64,000 bases of DNA from an uncultured Poribacteria bacterium (GCA_951813545.1 OX638352.1:4232835-4296834), one strand, 5' to 3'; positions 1 through 8,418 are shown, counted from the first letter of the stretch. The notes: generated from the sequence alone by a model not told the origin. Numbers and translations are program-made.

Positions 1-1195
1 GATCATCAAGGGTGAGAAACTGTCCGCTACGTTTCGACATGTCTACCCGTTTGCCTTCTGCATCGACGAGATTAACCTGTTGAATGATAGAGATTTCGAG
101 CCAATCATCGGGTAAACCGAGTGCCTTCACAAAATTTTTGAGACGCGTAATATGTCCCTGATGATCCGGTCCGAGCAGATCAATTACCTTTGTGAATCCC
201 CTGTCGAACTTATCGCGGTGATAGGCGGCATCTGGCACAAAATAGGTGTATTCGCCATTACTCCGAATGACAACGCAATCCTTATCGTCACCGAAATCTG
301 TCATCCGAAACCATGTGGCACCTTCCGCTTCGTAGAGGTATGCCTTCTCCCGGAACACTTGGATAATTTCTTCCGGCTTCCCGCTGTCTCGGACTGCTTT
401 CTCACTGGACCAGACATCGAAATTGACTCCGAAACGCTCTAAAGATGTTTTTTGTTGCGCTAAGATGTGTGCAATACCTTTGTCGCGGAAGTATGCGACC
501 CGTTCGTTTGTCTTAAGCTGGAGATAGGTATCCGCCTCCGTATCAGCGATAGTTTGGGCGAACTCCTGCAGGTATTCTCCTTGATAGCCTCCCTCCGGAA
601 TTTCCAAACCTTCTTCACCGAGTGCCTGCCGATAGCGGACATCAATTGATTCACCCAAGCGTTCCACCTGCCCACCAGCATCATTGACGTAGTATTCCCG
701 TATTGCTTTATAGCCGATGGCGTTCAGAAGATTGATGAGGGTATCCCCGACCGCTGCGGCACGTCCACTGACGATGTTAAGAGGTCCGGTAGGATTGGCA
801 CTGACAAATTCGATCTGGAGAGGCTTTCCAGCACCTTTGTCGCAAGTGCCGTATGCTGCCTGCATCGCTGTAATTGTGTGGAGTGTGTCATAAAGCCAGT
901 TGTCGGAAAGGTGGATATTAATGAAGCCTGCGCCGGCAATGTCAATTTGGCGGAGGTTGGGATGAGCATCCAGATCAATGTGTGTGACAATTATCTCGGC
1001 TATCTTGCGAGGTGCCATCCGTGCCTGTTTCGCGAGTCCTAATGCAATTGGGGTAGCGATATCCCCGTGTTCAGGTGTTTTTGTTGGTGAAAACGGAATA
1101 TCCGGCACCTCGGATATAGCGAGTTCCTCAGCGGCAACAGCGGCGTGGATTGCGCCTTCTAAGATATTGTGAACTTCTGTTTTGATTGTGTCCAT
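1..1195 (-). CDS. argS: Arginyl-tRNA synthetase, 5' part (runs off the left edge)
   Basis: This encodes the first 398 residues of class I arginyl-tRNA synthetase, which charges tRNA-Arg with arginine in the cytoplasm. The N-terminal additional domain is followed by the family block IEFVSANPTGPL and, near the window edge, by VDMSKRSGQF, the equivalent of the KMSKS loop. The segment LLGPDHQGHITRLK between them is also typical of ArgS. Unusually, the position that normally reads HVGH (the HIGH signature) reads NIVS here (bases 767-778), followed by the usual GRAAAVGDTL. The start chosen is the ATG at 1195; an in-frame ATG at 1225 would add ten residues, and neither has a clear ribosome binding site. 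The gene is divergent from the D-aminopeptidase gene. The identification is secure; the C-terminal anticodon-binding domain lies outside the window. Confidence 0.95.
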   Translation of the reverse strand, partial: MDTIKTEVHNILEGAIHAAVAAEELAISEVPDIPFSPTKTPEHGDIATPIALGLAKQARMAPRKIAEIIVTHIDLDAHPNLRQIDIAGAGFINIHLSDNWLYDTLHTITAMQAAYGTCDKGAGKPLQIEFVSANPTGPLNIVSGRAAAVGDTLINLLNAIGYKAIREYYVNDAGGQVERLGESIDVRYRQALGEEGLEIPEGGYQGEYLQEFAQTIADTEADTYLQLKTNERVAYFRDKGIAHILAQQKTSLERFGVNFDVWSSEKAVRDSGKPEEIIQVFREKAYLYEAEGATWFRMTDFGDDKDCVVIRSNGEYTYFVPDAAYHRDKFDRGFTKVIDLLGPDHQGHITRLKNFVKALGLPDDWLEISIIQQVNLVDAEGKRVDMSKRSGQFLTLDD

Positions 1196-1331
1196 ATTAG
1201 CAAAATTAAGATATATATCCGTCATTTTCTGTTATGAGATTCAACATTCTTTGCAGTAACAGAATTATAGCATAGTAGGAAGCGTATGTCAAACATTCAT
1301 TTGGAGGAGATCTGAGCCACGATTTTTCCAC

Positions 1332-1360
1332 TTGCCTTTTAAGGACAGCAAGTTTATACT
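1332..1360 (+). promoter_or_regulatory. Sigma-70-type promoter for the D-aminopeptidase gene
   Basis: TTGCCT and TATACT are separated by 17 bases, and the -10 box ends about 40 bases before the start codon at 1402. The sites are read directly; activity is inferred. Confidence 0.6.
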
Positions 1361-1401
1361 GAAGGAAACTTGGGAAACTCAATAGGAAAGGAAATAGAGT
1401 C

Positions 1402-2217
1402 ATGCGAATACTCATCATGTCAGATATGGAAGGGGTCAGTGGCATTGTCGTGTGGGATCAGGTGAGCGGCGGCGCGGCGATGTTTGAAGAAGGACGGCAC
1501 CTCTATACAGAAGAGATTAACGCCGCAGTGCGCGGTGCCAAAGCCGCTGGCGCAACAGAGATTGTCGTTGTGGATTGCCATGGCGCAGGACAGGGCTGGA
1601 CTTTTAATTCGCTTATTCCTGATAAAATTCACCCAGATTGTGAATGGGTGGCACATCACGGATGGGGACGCTACGAGGATATGTGGAAGGAAGGTTGTGA
1701 TGCGTGCTTACTTATCGGTATGCATGCTCGCAATGGGACCCCTGACGGTGTCCTGTGCCATACGATTTCCAGCGTGCAATACCGTAACCTCTGGTTCAAC
1801 GATGACCTTGTCGGTGAAACTGGGGTGAACGCTGCACTCAACGGGTGCTACGGTGTACCCGTCGCGCTTGTCACAGGCGACGCGGCAGTCTGCCGAGAAG
1901 CCAAAGAACTCCTCGGCGATGGGCTGCCTACAGTCGCTGTTAAACAAGGGTTAAGCCGATTTAGTGCCCGACAACTTCCGCCGGTACGTGCCCGTCAATT
2001 AATCGAAGACGCAGCAAGAGACGCACTCACAGATTTAACGCGGGTTAAGCCTTACGTCCCCGATGCCCCAACAACAATCAAAATCGAACTCGCAAGCGTG
2101 GATAAACTCGCAGAATTCAAAGGACGACAGGGCGTTGAGATAACAGGTCCCGTCACCGTTGAGAGCCGAGCAAAAGATTGGCTGACGGCGTGGAACCAGT
2201 TCTGGCCCTATGTTTAA
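1402..2217 (+). CDS. M55-family D-aminopeptidase (DppA-like)
   Basis: This 271-residue protein belongs to the zinc-dependent D-aminopeptidases of family M55, which release D-amino acids from short peptides such as those produced by cell-wall turnover. It opens with the family signature MRILIMSDMEGVSG, giving the metal ligands D8 and E10. Further candidate ligands are H60 (DCHG), H108 (GMHAR) and E139 (GETGVN), with H120 in the CHTISS segment near the active site. Length and motifs match complete members. AGGAAA precedes the ATG. There is no signal peptide, so it is probably cytoplasmic. Its stop codon overlaps the stop codon of the convergent glyoxalase-like gene. Confidence 0.92.
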   Translation: MRILIMSDMEGVSGIVVWDQVSGGAAMFEEGRHLYTEEINAAVRGAKAAGATEIVVVDCHGAGQGWTFNSLIPDKIHPDCEWVAHHGWGRYEDMWKEGCDACLLIGMHARNGTPDGVLCHTISSVQYRNLWFNDDLVGETGVNAALNGCYGVPVALVTGDAAVCREAKELLGDGLPTVAVKQGLSRFSARQLPPVRARQLIEDAARDALTDLTRVKPYVPDAPTTIKIELASVDKLAEFKGRQGVEITGPVTVESRAKDWLTAWNQFWPYV

Positions 2218-2636
2218 GATTCATCAAGAACATCGAGCGGATCGCCAGAGGCATCTGCACGTTCTAAAATTTCGACTTCGTAGCCATCTGGATCGGTAAC
2301 GAATGCCATTTTCATTCCACCCGATGTAAATTGATCTCGCCATTCATCGGGCCAAATTTCCAATCCCGCTTTCTCTAATCCGTCGCAAAATTCGACAATA
2401 TCAGGGACACCGATAGCAAAGTGCATTAGATCTTCTTGGACTTGAAGCTCAAAATCCGGTGAATAGGTTAACTCTAATGTGTGCGCATTGCCTGGGAGTT
2501 CAAGATGCACGATTTGGTTACCTGCCGGGGATTTATCACTCCGACTCAGAACTTTAAATCCCAAGTGATCACAGTACCAGTCGATAGAATTGTCAAGATC
2601 GCTGACGCGAACCCGTGTATGTAAAAAAACTGCCAT
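2214..2636 (-). CDS. VOC-superfamily metalloenzyme, lactoylglutathione-lyase-like
   Basis: This 140-residue protein has two beta-alpha-beta-beta-beta modules of the vicinal oxygen chelate fold. All four expected metal ligands of glyoxalase I-like enzymes can be placed: H6 (FLHTRV), E55 (TLELTY), H72 (LMHFAIG) and E122 (YEVEILE). The phrase DPDGYEVEILER near the C terminus is typical of the glyoxalase I group. The substrate cannot be fixed from sequence; a methylglyoxal-detoxifying or dioxygenase-like role is possible. The gene converges on the D-aminopeptidase gene and the two stop codons share bases 2215-2216. It lies immediately beside an inserted IS element that now separates it from whatever was upstream. 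Confidence 0.85.
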   Translation of the reverse strand: MAVFLHTRVRVSDLDNSIDWYCDHLGFKVLSRSDKSPAGNQIVHLELPGNAHTLELTYSPDFELQVQEDLMHFAIGVPDIVEFCDGLEKAGLEIWPDEWRDQFTSGGMKMAFVTDPDGYEVEILERADASGDPLDVLDES

Positions 2637-2780
2637 GTCAGTCTCCTTTTTGAGAATTATGGAGACATAATAACATACACCGCAAATTTTGGCAAGAAAT
2701 CGGGAACCTCATCTGCCCCCATTTTTTTCTGAAGTATAAGGTTATGGTCTGTGAGAGCGCATAGGTATGAGAAACCGATG

Positions 2781-3920
2781 TTAATAAATGCCAAAGAGCG
2801 TATCGCCTTTTCGCTGAAGATCTGTGAAAAATGAGAGGAGATACTCCGGATGCCAGAAGTCAGTAATCACGCGTTTGATGACATTTATGACGGAATACCG
2901 TTTTTGGTATCCATTGAAAGCTTTTGTCCAGCGTGTAGCTGACTTCTCATAAGAGAGAAACAGTAATCCATAAGCCAAACACGCCAGCAACCATAGAATA
3001 GCGACCCGTTGGTGAGTCGGTTTCTTCAAGACGAGTTTACCGAAGCCAAAACACGCCTTGATGTCTCGAAATCCATGTTCAATCTGCATCCTGCGTTTGT
3101 AAGTGTGATAGAGTTGATGTCCACAGACCCGGTTTGAAATGAGATACATTGGGTCTTTGGGGTTATTTCTTCGGACATAAAGTTGCACAGGTATCTGATG
3201 CGTTGTGTGGTAAAGCACTTCACCATGAAACTTATTTTCAAAGGCATCAAGTTTCTTGGCACTGCCTTGATACCGGATACCGACGTTCCGGCAAACACGC
3301 ATGATAAAGGGGATGTCTCGGTCTTTGAGAAAGGCGATGACATATTTCGCACGGGCGAACCCTCGGTCAAAGACGAGAAGGGGCTGTCGTCCTGACTTCG
3401 GACGCCCACAGGCGACAGCGAGCCGATAAACTTTCTGACAGAACCGTTGAATAATCTGATTATGACTCTTGTATTTCCCAGCGTGTATCTCTTCATCTTT
3501 ATAGATGAACCAAAACACAGGGATCGCACGGTGGCGGAAGGGGATCGCCGCAACGATGGCTTTCCACCCGTCAATGAGGTCGGTCTCATCGATAAGGATA
3601 AGGAAATGCGGATACCCCTTTGTAGAGCAGAAGCAGCCGACAACGAAAGTCAACCATGCTTTCTGAAGCCTTTCAATCGGCAACGGCGTATCAAGAAACC
3701 GCAGCAGGCGCTTTTGTTTCGATTTCTCTGTTTTCACCGAAATGGGTAAGCGCGAGGCGATCTCATGGATACGGAAAGTTTTCGCAATACACACAGCTAT
3801 AACCGTCAACAAAAGATTTCGGAAACTCGGTTTTTTCAGACCGAGGGGTTTGAAGATTTTTGAAAAATGTGTTAGTATAGGTTTTGGATGGACCCGCTTT
3901 GGGGTATATCTACTTTTCAT
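2781..3920 (-). CDS. IS4-type DDE transposase
   Basis: This 379-residue transposase moves the surrounding IS. The DDE triad can be placed as D111 (LILIDETDLI), D185 (LLVFDRGFAR) and E281 within YKRRMQIEHGFRDIK, which matches the Y-(2)-R-(3)-E-(6)-K signature of IS4-type elements. Length is normal and no frameshift is seen. The start is the ATG at 3920, preceded by a strong AAGGAGG ribosome binding site that is buried in an 18-bp stem. The family assignment is from motifs; the exact IS4 subgroup is not determined. Confidence 0.93.
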   Translation of the reverse strand: MKSRYTPKRVHPKPILTHFSKIFKPLGLKKPSFRNLLLTVIAVCIAKTFRIHEIASRLPISVKTEKSKQKRLLRFLDTPLPIERLQKAWLTFVVGCFCSTKGYPHFLILIDETDLIDGWKAIVAAIPFRHRAIPVFWFIYKDEEIHAGKYKSHNQIIQRFCQKVYRLAVACGRPKSGRQPLLVFDRGFARAKYVIAFLKDRDIPFIMRVCRNVGIRYQGSAKKLDAFENKFHGEVLYHTTHQIPVQLYVRRNNPKDPMYLISNRVCGHQLYHTYKRRMQIEHGFRDIKACFGFGKLVLKKPTHQRVAILWLLACLAYGLLFLSYEKSATRWTKAFNGYQKRYSVINVIKRVITDFWHPEYLLSFFTDLQRKGDTLFGIY

Positions 3921-3982
3921 AAAATACCTCCTTACAGATAAACCTTGCCGGGTAAGTCAGACATTGTAAGGAGGTATTTTAT
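3919..3982 (-). promoter_or_regulatory. Leader hairpin that hides the transposase ribosome binding site
   Basis: Two perfectly complementary 18-base arms (3919-3936 and 3965-3982) are separated by 28 bases. In the minus-strand transcript the 3' arm contains AAGGAGG and the first two bases of the AUG. Any transcript that enters from outside would fold this stem and block translation, whereas a transcript starting inside the loop or 3' arm would not. This logic is known for IS10 and IS50; here it is inferred from sequence. Confidence 0.8.
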
Positions 3983-4113
3983 CAGAACACCCCTGACTTT
4001 CCAACAACTTTTCCATCTCAAACCTTTCACCACAAAACCTCTACAAAAAATGGGGGCAGATGAGATCGGGAACGTTTTACGGACATGCGGCACTAATTGA
4101 TGACCGTTTTTAA

Positions 4114-4142
4114 TTGAGAATATGTGTGTTACTATGTATAAT
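4114..4142 (+). promoter_or_regulatory. Sigma-70-type promoter for hicBA
   Basis: TTGAGA and TATAAT are separated by 17 bases. The site lies 30 bases upstream of the hicB start and only about 40 bases from the right target duplication of the IS element, so the promoter survived the insertion. Confidence 0.65.
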
Positions 4143-4171
4143 ATCTTAAACAAGAGAAAAAGGAGAATCTC

Positions 4172-4384
4172 ATGACACACACCTACACTGCACTTATTCA
4201 ACAACGCGGCGAGTGGTGGATCGGACGAATCCAAGAAATCCCCAGCGTGAATTGTCAAGAAAAAACGCGGGACGAGTTATTGGACACGCTAAAAACCACC
4301 CTCGGGGAGATACTGGAAATCAACCGAAAGGAAGCTGTCAGCCTTGCTGAGAATGGGTATCAAGCAATCGCAATTCAACTATGA
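4172..4384 (+). CDS. hicB: HicB-like antitoxin
   Basis: This 70-residue protein has the compact HicB fold: YTALIQQRGEWWIGRIQEIPSVNCQEKTRDELLDTL, a partially degraded RNase H-like core that binds HicA. It should neutralise the toxin and, in many systems, autoregulate the operon. No separate C-terminal DNA-binding domain is present, so autoregulation would need another surface. GGAG precedes the ATG. The stop codon overlaps the hicA start (ATGA, 4381-4384), implying translational coupling. Here the antitoxin gene comes first, the reverse of the E. coli hicAB order; both orders occur in the family. Confidence 0.85.
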   Translation: MTHTYTALIQQRGEWWIGRIQEIPSVNCQEKTRDELLDTLKTTLGEILEINRKEAVSLAENGYQAIAIQL

Positions 4385-4566
4385 AACGAAGAACGTTGAT
4401 TAGACATCTCAGGAGGCATGGTTGTTTTTTGATCCGTGAAGGGAGAAAGCACGCTATATGGGGAAATCCGGTCATGAACACTAAAACCCCTATCCCTCGC
4501 CATTCCGAGATTGATAATCAACTTGCTGCAGAAATCTGTAAACAGTTAGGGATCCCAACCCTATAA
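4381..4566 (+). CDS. hicA: HicA-like mRNA interferase toxin
   Basis: This 61-residue protein has the HicA double-stranded-RNA-binding-like fold. The sequence FLIREGRKHAIWGNP contains the conserved catalytic histidine (KH), and TPIPRHSEIDNQLAAEICKQLGI is the standard family C terminus. It should cleave mRNA when freed from HicB. It overlaps hicB by four bases. The pair follows the IS element directly. Identification is firm; whether the toxin is active is unknown. Confidence 0.88.
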   Translation: MKRRTLIRHLRRHGCFLIREGRKHAIWGNPVMNTKTPIPRHSEIDNQLAAEICKQLGIPTL

Positions 4567-4567
4567 A

Positions 4568-4604
4568 TTCCCTGAATACATCGTTCCCTGAATACATCGT
4601 TCCT
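4568..4604. repeat. Two tandem copies of a 16-bp unit
   Basis: The unit TTCCCTGAATACATCG occurs at 4568-4583 and 4584-4599, followed by the start of a third copy, between hicA and the sulfatase gene. No function is evident. Confidence 0.8.
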
Positions 4605-4631
4605 ACTTTTGGAACATAGATATGGAATAAT

Positions 4632-6014
4632 ATGAATCGAAAAACCGATAGGCCTAATGTTCTCTTTATCATGTCGGACCAGCACCGGTATGACTACCTC
4701 GAAACTGCTGAAAATACCCCGACTGCCCTCAATACCCCGAATTTGCGACGGCTAACAGAAGCAGGCGTAAGTTTTCCAAACTGCACAGTGAATGCACCGG
4801 TCTGTGCACCATCACGAATTGCACTCGCATCCGGTTTACAACCCTCGCGGATAGGGGCAGTGGACAACGGGAGTTTCTTACCTACCACCGTGCCAACTTA
4901 CTATCAACAACTCCGCGACCACGGTTATCGCGTTGGGTGTGTTGGAAAACTTGACCTTGCGAAGCCGGATGGCTATAACGGACGCTACGGCGACCGTCCA
5001 CGCACCTACAGTTGGGGATTCACGCATCCTGAAGAGTGTGAAGGCAAAATGCATGCTGGGAGTTCACCAACACCTATCGGTCCCTATACACACTATCTTC
5101 AGGAGAAAGGGATGCTTAAGGCGTTCCATGAAGATTATCGGAAACGCAGTGGCGGAGGCTGGATTAAAAACGGCTCTCACGATTCTGTCCTCTCAATCGA
5201 GGATTTTGCCGATACCTACATCGGTAGACGCTCAACTGAATTTATTGAGAACATCCCAGATGACTTTCCATGGCATCTGTTCGTCAGTTTCGTCGGACCG
5301 CATGATCCCTTCGATCCGCCTACGGAATACGGCGATAAGTATCGGAATGTAGAAATGCCGCCTGCTATCGTTGACGATATGGAAGGCAAACCTGAGTGGG
5401 TCAAACAACGCGTTGTTAATGTTAGTCCTGAGGAGATTACGGTAACACGACAACAATACTGCGCAGCGACAGAACTGATTGATGCTCAGATCGGAGAAAT
5501 GCTTCAGGCACTTGAACGGCGTGGAATGCTTGACAATACCTATATCATTTACTCAAGCGACCACGGTGAAATGCTCGGTGACCATGGACTTTACACGAAG
5601 AGCGTCGCCTATGAAGCGTCGCTGCGAGTACCGCTCATTGTCGCCGGACCTGACATCCCAAGAAATCAAGTTTCAGACAGTTTGGTTGAACTGATTGATC
5701 TCAATCCGACAATATGCGATTTGGCGGATGTACCGGTATTACAGCGTATTGATGCACGCTCTATTGCCCCTGTGCTCCGTGGTGAAACTGAAACGCATCG
5801 TTCCGAAACCGTGAGTGCACTCCGAAACTTTCGATGTATCCGCACGGCAACGCATAAACTCATTGAAAACTATAACGATGTAACCGAGTTATACGATCTC
5901 GAAAACGACCCAGCAGAGCTACATAACATTGCACAGTCGGAACGTAAAATTGCCGGAACCCTCAATGGACGTTTGGGAAGACGATTCCGGTCAGAGTTGG
6001 GTAAGGATGGATAA
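4632..6014 (+). CDS. Cys-type sulfatase
   Basis: This 460-residue protein is a member of the alkaline-phosphatase-like sulfatases, which hydrolyse sulfate esters. RPNVLFIMSDQHRYD supplies the first metal-binding aspartate, and VCAPSRIALASG contains the C-x-P-S-R signature, so C58 would be converted to formylglycine by a dedicated maturase. The second metal site is carried by YSSDHGEMLGDHGL. The C-terminal ATHKLIENYNDVTELYDLENDPAELHN block is typical of the family. There is no signal peptide, suggesting a cytoplasmic enzyme acting on imported sulfated sugars or small sulfate esters; the substrate is unknown. It is followed seven bases later by the M28 peptidase gene, so the two are probably cotranscribed. 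Sulfatases are abundant in Poribacteria-like genomes. Confidence 0.93.
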   Translation: MNRKTDRPNVLFIMSDQHRYDYLETAENTPTALNTPNLRRLTEAGVSFPNCTVNAPVCAPSRIALASGLQPSRIGAVDNGSFLPTTVPTYYQQLRDHGYRVGCVGKLDLAKPDGYNGRYGDRPRTYSWGFTHPEECEGKMHAGSSPTPIGPYTHYLQEKGMLKAFHEDYRKRSGGGWIKNGSHDSVLSIEDFADTYIGRRSTEFIENIPDDFPWHLFVSFVGPHDPFDPPTEYGDKYRNVEMPPAIVDDMEGKPEWVKQRVVNVSPEEITVTRQQYCAATELIDAQIGEMLQALERRGMLDNTYIIYSSDHGEMLGDHGLYTKSVAYEASLRVPLIVAGPDIPRNQVSDSLVELIDLNPTICDLADVPVLQRIDARSIAPVLRGETETHRSETVSALRNFRCIRTATHKLIENYNDVTELYDLENDPAELHNIAQSERKIAGTLNGRLGRRFRSELGKDG

Positions 6015-6020
6015 ATTCAA

Positions 6021-7187
6021 ATGGGCACGAACCGCGCTTATGATGCAGAACGCGCATATCACCACATCACGCAACTCGCTTTTCCGAGGTTGGTGGGCAG
6101 TGCTGGTGAGACAGAAGCGCAAGATTATATCGTCCAGCAATTCAAAGCGTTGGGACTCGATGTTTCATGGGAACCCTTCTCATTTACAAAATTCCCCGCT
6201 GAGGTCTTGCCTCGCATCCTTTCTGCCCTTTTTGTACCGGTAGTTTTATCTGTGCCGTGGTTCGGTGCGCGATTTCCGATACCCGTATGCCTCGTCTGTC
6301 TATTGAGTCTTTCTGTAGCAATGTTCTGTACCCAGTGGCACAAACGGTTTGAAGGATTATATGATGTCGGTAGGAAACATCGTACAGAAAATATTATCGC
6401 AACAAATGATAGGAAACCGGACGATAATACCCCTACCTTTTTGTTCGTCACACACTATGATTCCAAATCACAGGTATTGCCAATTGCTGTGCGTGCGATA
6501 TCTTACGGTATCGCAATTATCGGTCTTGTTGTATTGACAATCGCGATGGTCATTAAAGTCGGTTGGGGTATCTGGTTACCTGATTACATCGTCTGGGATA
6601 TTGCTGGAATCACGACTCTTTGTTTGTTGCTCTTACAAATCAACTTGACGCAGAACCACTCTCCGGGGGCGTTTGATAACGCTTCCGGCGTTGGTGTTAT
6701 GCTTGAAATCGCGCGTGTAGTGATGGAGAGCAACGAGAAAAGGTCCGTAACGTTTCTCGCCGCTGGGGCGGAGGAGTACGGCATGTGCGGCGCATTACGC
6801 TATGTCCAAGCACATGCCGATGAATATGACCGAGAAAATACTTTCGTTATTAATTTAGATGGACTTGGCGTTGGGAAAGGTGTTAACGTCGTTACACGCT
6901 ACGGGATTCCACCTGTTCGGACGACGAATGCATTAATGGAAACGTTTCGGGTATCCGGCGAGTTCCTCAACATACAGGTTTCGGAACGTTACCTACCGAT
7001 CGGCGTTGGGTTAGATAGCATTCCGATTGCAAGCCGTGGGTTTGAAACGGTTACGTTAACAGCCGGAGATGTGGGCAGAGCCGCTTTAAAGGTCCACTCG
7101 AAACGGGATAAGAGCGACTTGCTTAGTGTGGAAAGTTTACAACAGGTAGGTGAGTTAATAGTCAATGTTATTGAACGCACAGCGTAG
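6021..7187 (+). CDS. Membrane-associated M28-family zinc aminopeptidase
   Basis: This 388-residue protein combines an M28 peptidase core with hydrophobic segments. Three or more membrane segments are visible between residues 70-115 (VLPRILSALFVPVVLSVPWF and the following stretch) and near 165-205. Metal and catalytic motifs are FVTHYDSKS (H and D), HSPGAFDNASG (bridging D) and AAGAEEYGMCG (E-E). Such proteins resemble Fxna-like membrane aminopeptidases, but here the membrane segments interrupt the peptidase core, which is unusual. The start is the ATG at 6021, seven bases after the sulfatase stop. The end overlaps the mobA reading frame. Substrate unknown. Confidence 0.85.
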   Translation: MGTNRAYDAERAYHHITQLAFPRLVGSAGETEAQDYIVQQFKALGLDVSWEPFSFTKFPAEVLPRILSALFVPVVLSVPWFGARFPIPVCLVCLLSLSVAMFCTQWHKRFEGLYDVGRKHRTENIIATNDRKPDDNTPTFLFVTHYDSKSQVLPIAVRAISYGIAIIGLVVLTIAMVIKVGWGIWLPDYIVWDIAGITTLCLLLLQINLTQNHSPGAFDNASGVGVMLEIARVVMESNEKRSVTFLAAGAEEYGMCGALRYVQAHADEYDRENTFVINLDGLGVGKGVNVVTRYGIPPVRTTNALMETFRVSGEFLNIQVSERYLPIGVGLDSIPIASRGFETVTLTAGDVGRAALKVHSKRDKSDLLSVESLQQVGELIVNVIERTA

Positions 7188-7851
7188 GGGCGAGGTTACC
7201 TCGTCCCTACAAAAACCGAGTTCGGTCACAGGTGTTATCCTCGCGGGCGGTAAGAGTCGGCGGATGGGAGAAAATAAAGCGTTGATTCAACTTGGCGACG
7301 ATACGCTCATCGGACGCGTTATCCGCTGCATGCGCCTTATCACGTCGGAACTCCTGCTTATCACAAATACCCCTGCTGAATACGCTCACCTCAGTATCCC
7401 GATGCACAACGATATTATTCCGGATACCGGGGCATTGGGTGGTATCTATACCGGCTTGACGTACGCTTCACATGACGTGGTGCTTTGTGTTGGGTGTGAC
7501 AGTCCATTTTTAGTGCCGAATTTGCTCACCTATCTTGTCTCTATTTTGGGTGAATATGATGCGGTGATGCCTTATACTTACAAGGAAATCCCTACCTACA
7601 GCGACGATACACAGATAATCCTTCAAACGTTATGTGCTGCCTACGCTAAACGGTGCCTGCCTACCATAGAACTGATGCTGCACAAGTCGGAATTGCGTGT
7701 TCATGCCCTAGCGGAACACGCGCATATACAGCGCGTTTCGCCTGAAGTCTGGCAAATTTTCGATTCGGAAGGTATGTCCTTTTTCAATATCAATACACCT
7801 GAAGACTTTGAGAAAGCAGATTCCTATATGAGATCCCAAGCTACGTGTTAA
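7165..7851 (+). CDS. mobA: Molybdenum cofactor guanylyltransferase (MobA-like)
   Basis: This 228-residue protein would transfer GMP from GTP to molybdopterin to make the guanine-dinucleotide cofactor. The nucleotide-binding signature GVILAGGKSRRMGENKALI is intact, followed by PDTGALGGIYTGL and the metal-binding CDSPFL. The first 20 or so residues arise from a palindromic repeat (7185-7209), so the true start may lie just before SVTGVILAGG; no better ATG exists, and the ATG at 7165 overlaps the M28 gene. A moeA gene lies 19 kb away, so molybdoenzymes are likely made by this organism. Confidence 0.88.
   Translation: MLLNAQRRGEVTSSLQKPSSVTGVILAGGKSRRMGENKALIQLGDDTLIGRVIRCMRLITSELLLITNTPAEYAHLSIPMHNDIIPDTGALGGIYTGLTYASHDVVLCVGCDSPFLVPNLLTYLVSILGEYDAVMPYTYKEIPTYSDDTQIILQTLCAAYAKRCLPTIELMLHKSELRVHALAEHAHIQRVSPEVWQIFDSEGMSFFNINTPEDFEKADSYMRSQATC
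7185..7209. repeat. Short palindromic repeat with a GCGAGGT core
   Basis: Arms of 12 bases with one G-T pair flank a single central base. It spans the M28 stop codon and the first codons of mobA. Related GCGAGG palindromes lie at 26478-26498 and 28109-28135. Confidence 0.7.
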
Positions 7852-8050
7852 GTTTCTTTCACACCTCGTCCGAATCGCACGCCTGTGCTTAGATTTTGTG
7901 TCCTTTGTATTCCCAGAAATCCGAATTTTCATTTTAAACCTTTTTGCCGAAAATTTTCCTCTTTGTAACTATAGTACCATCTACAATTACTTAGACATTG
8001 CAAGGCTTTGTTCATCAAAATTTCCATATATTTTTGGATTTTACTATAAA

Positions 8051-8400
8051 ATATGCAACCTTCCTTCGTGTGATGCCTGTCACGCGTCACAAGGCAGTGT
8101 TATTTTTCTTAGAGAAACGTGAGTTTGATAATAAAAATTAAAGACTCCCGCAGGTTGGGTAGAGCGCGGAAAGACCAAGAACCCTTCAGTTTACCCAAAA
8201 AACGTGCTTTTCAAGGACATATTCATGGAAATAGCCAGAGCGAAACCCAACAATCCAGCGCCGCCGTCTGAGAATGTAGCCGGTTTCCAACTCACGTTAC
8301 TTTTTTCAAACTCACGTTAGAGAATGCAGACGAAGATTAAAAATTACGAATTTGCAACCCTCTCACCTATAATCTCTGTCACGTGTCACAAGCCAATGTT
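8051..8400 (+). promoter_or_regulatory. Upstream control region of the sigma-propeller gene with duplicated motifs
   Basis: The 567 bases from 7852 to 8418 hold no convincing gene. A 50-base segment at 8052-8101 recurs ungapped at 8351-8400 (37 of 50 identical by my count), including the core CTGTCACGYGTCACAAG at 8077 and 8376. A second motif, TCMAACTCACGTTA, occurs at 8286 and 8306, and inverted as AACGTGAGTTTGATAA at 8116-8131. The same motif occurs at 52608-52624 before the other ECF sigma gene. A TATAAT lies at 8368-8373 without an obvious -35 box. The motifs may be operators or ECF-type promoters for autoregulation. Confidence 0.5.
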
Positions 8401-8418
8401 GTTAATTGGAGGATACGC

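Larger units (their letters stand above)
2708..4064. mobile_element. Complete IS4-type insertion sequence with 20-bp inverted repeats and 9-bp target duplication
   Basis: The element is 1357 bp long. Its ends are perfect 20-bp inverted repeats (2708-2727 and 4045-4064) beginning CTCATCTGCCCCC. It is flanked by a perfect 9-bp direct repeat ATCGGGAAC (2699-2707 and 4065-4073), the expected target duplication. The single transposase gene on the minus strand is intact and its leader folds into a hairpin. Intact ends, intact gene and perfect target repeat indicate a recent and possibly still active insertion. Confidence 0.95.

Noticed and set aside
7898..8122. Small plus-strand reading frame of 74 codons upstream of the sigma-propeller gene
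   Set aside because: Low-complexity, Phe/Tyr/Cys-rich translation of AT-rich DNA; overlaps the duplicated control segment.
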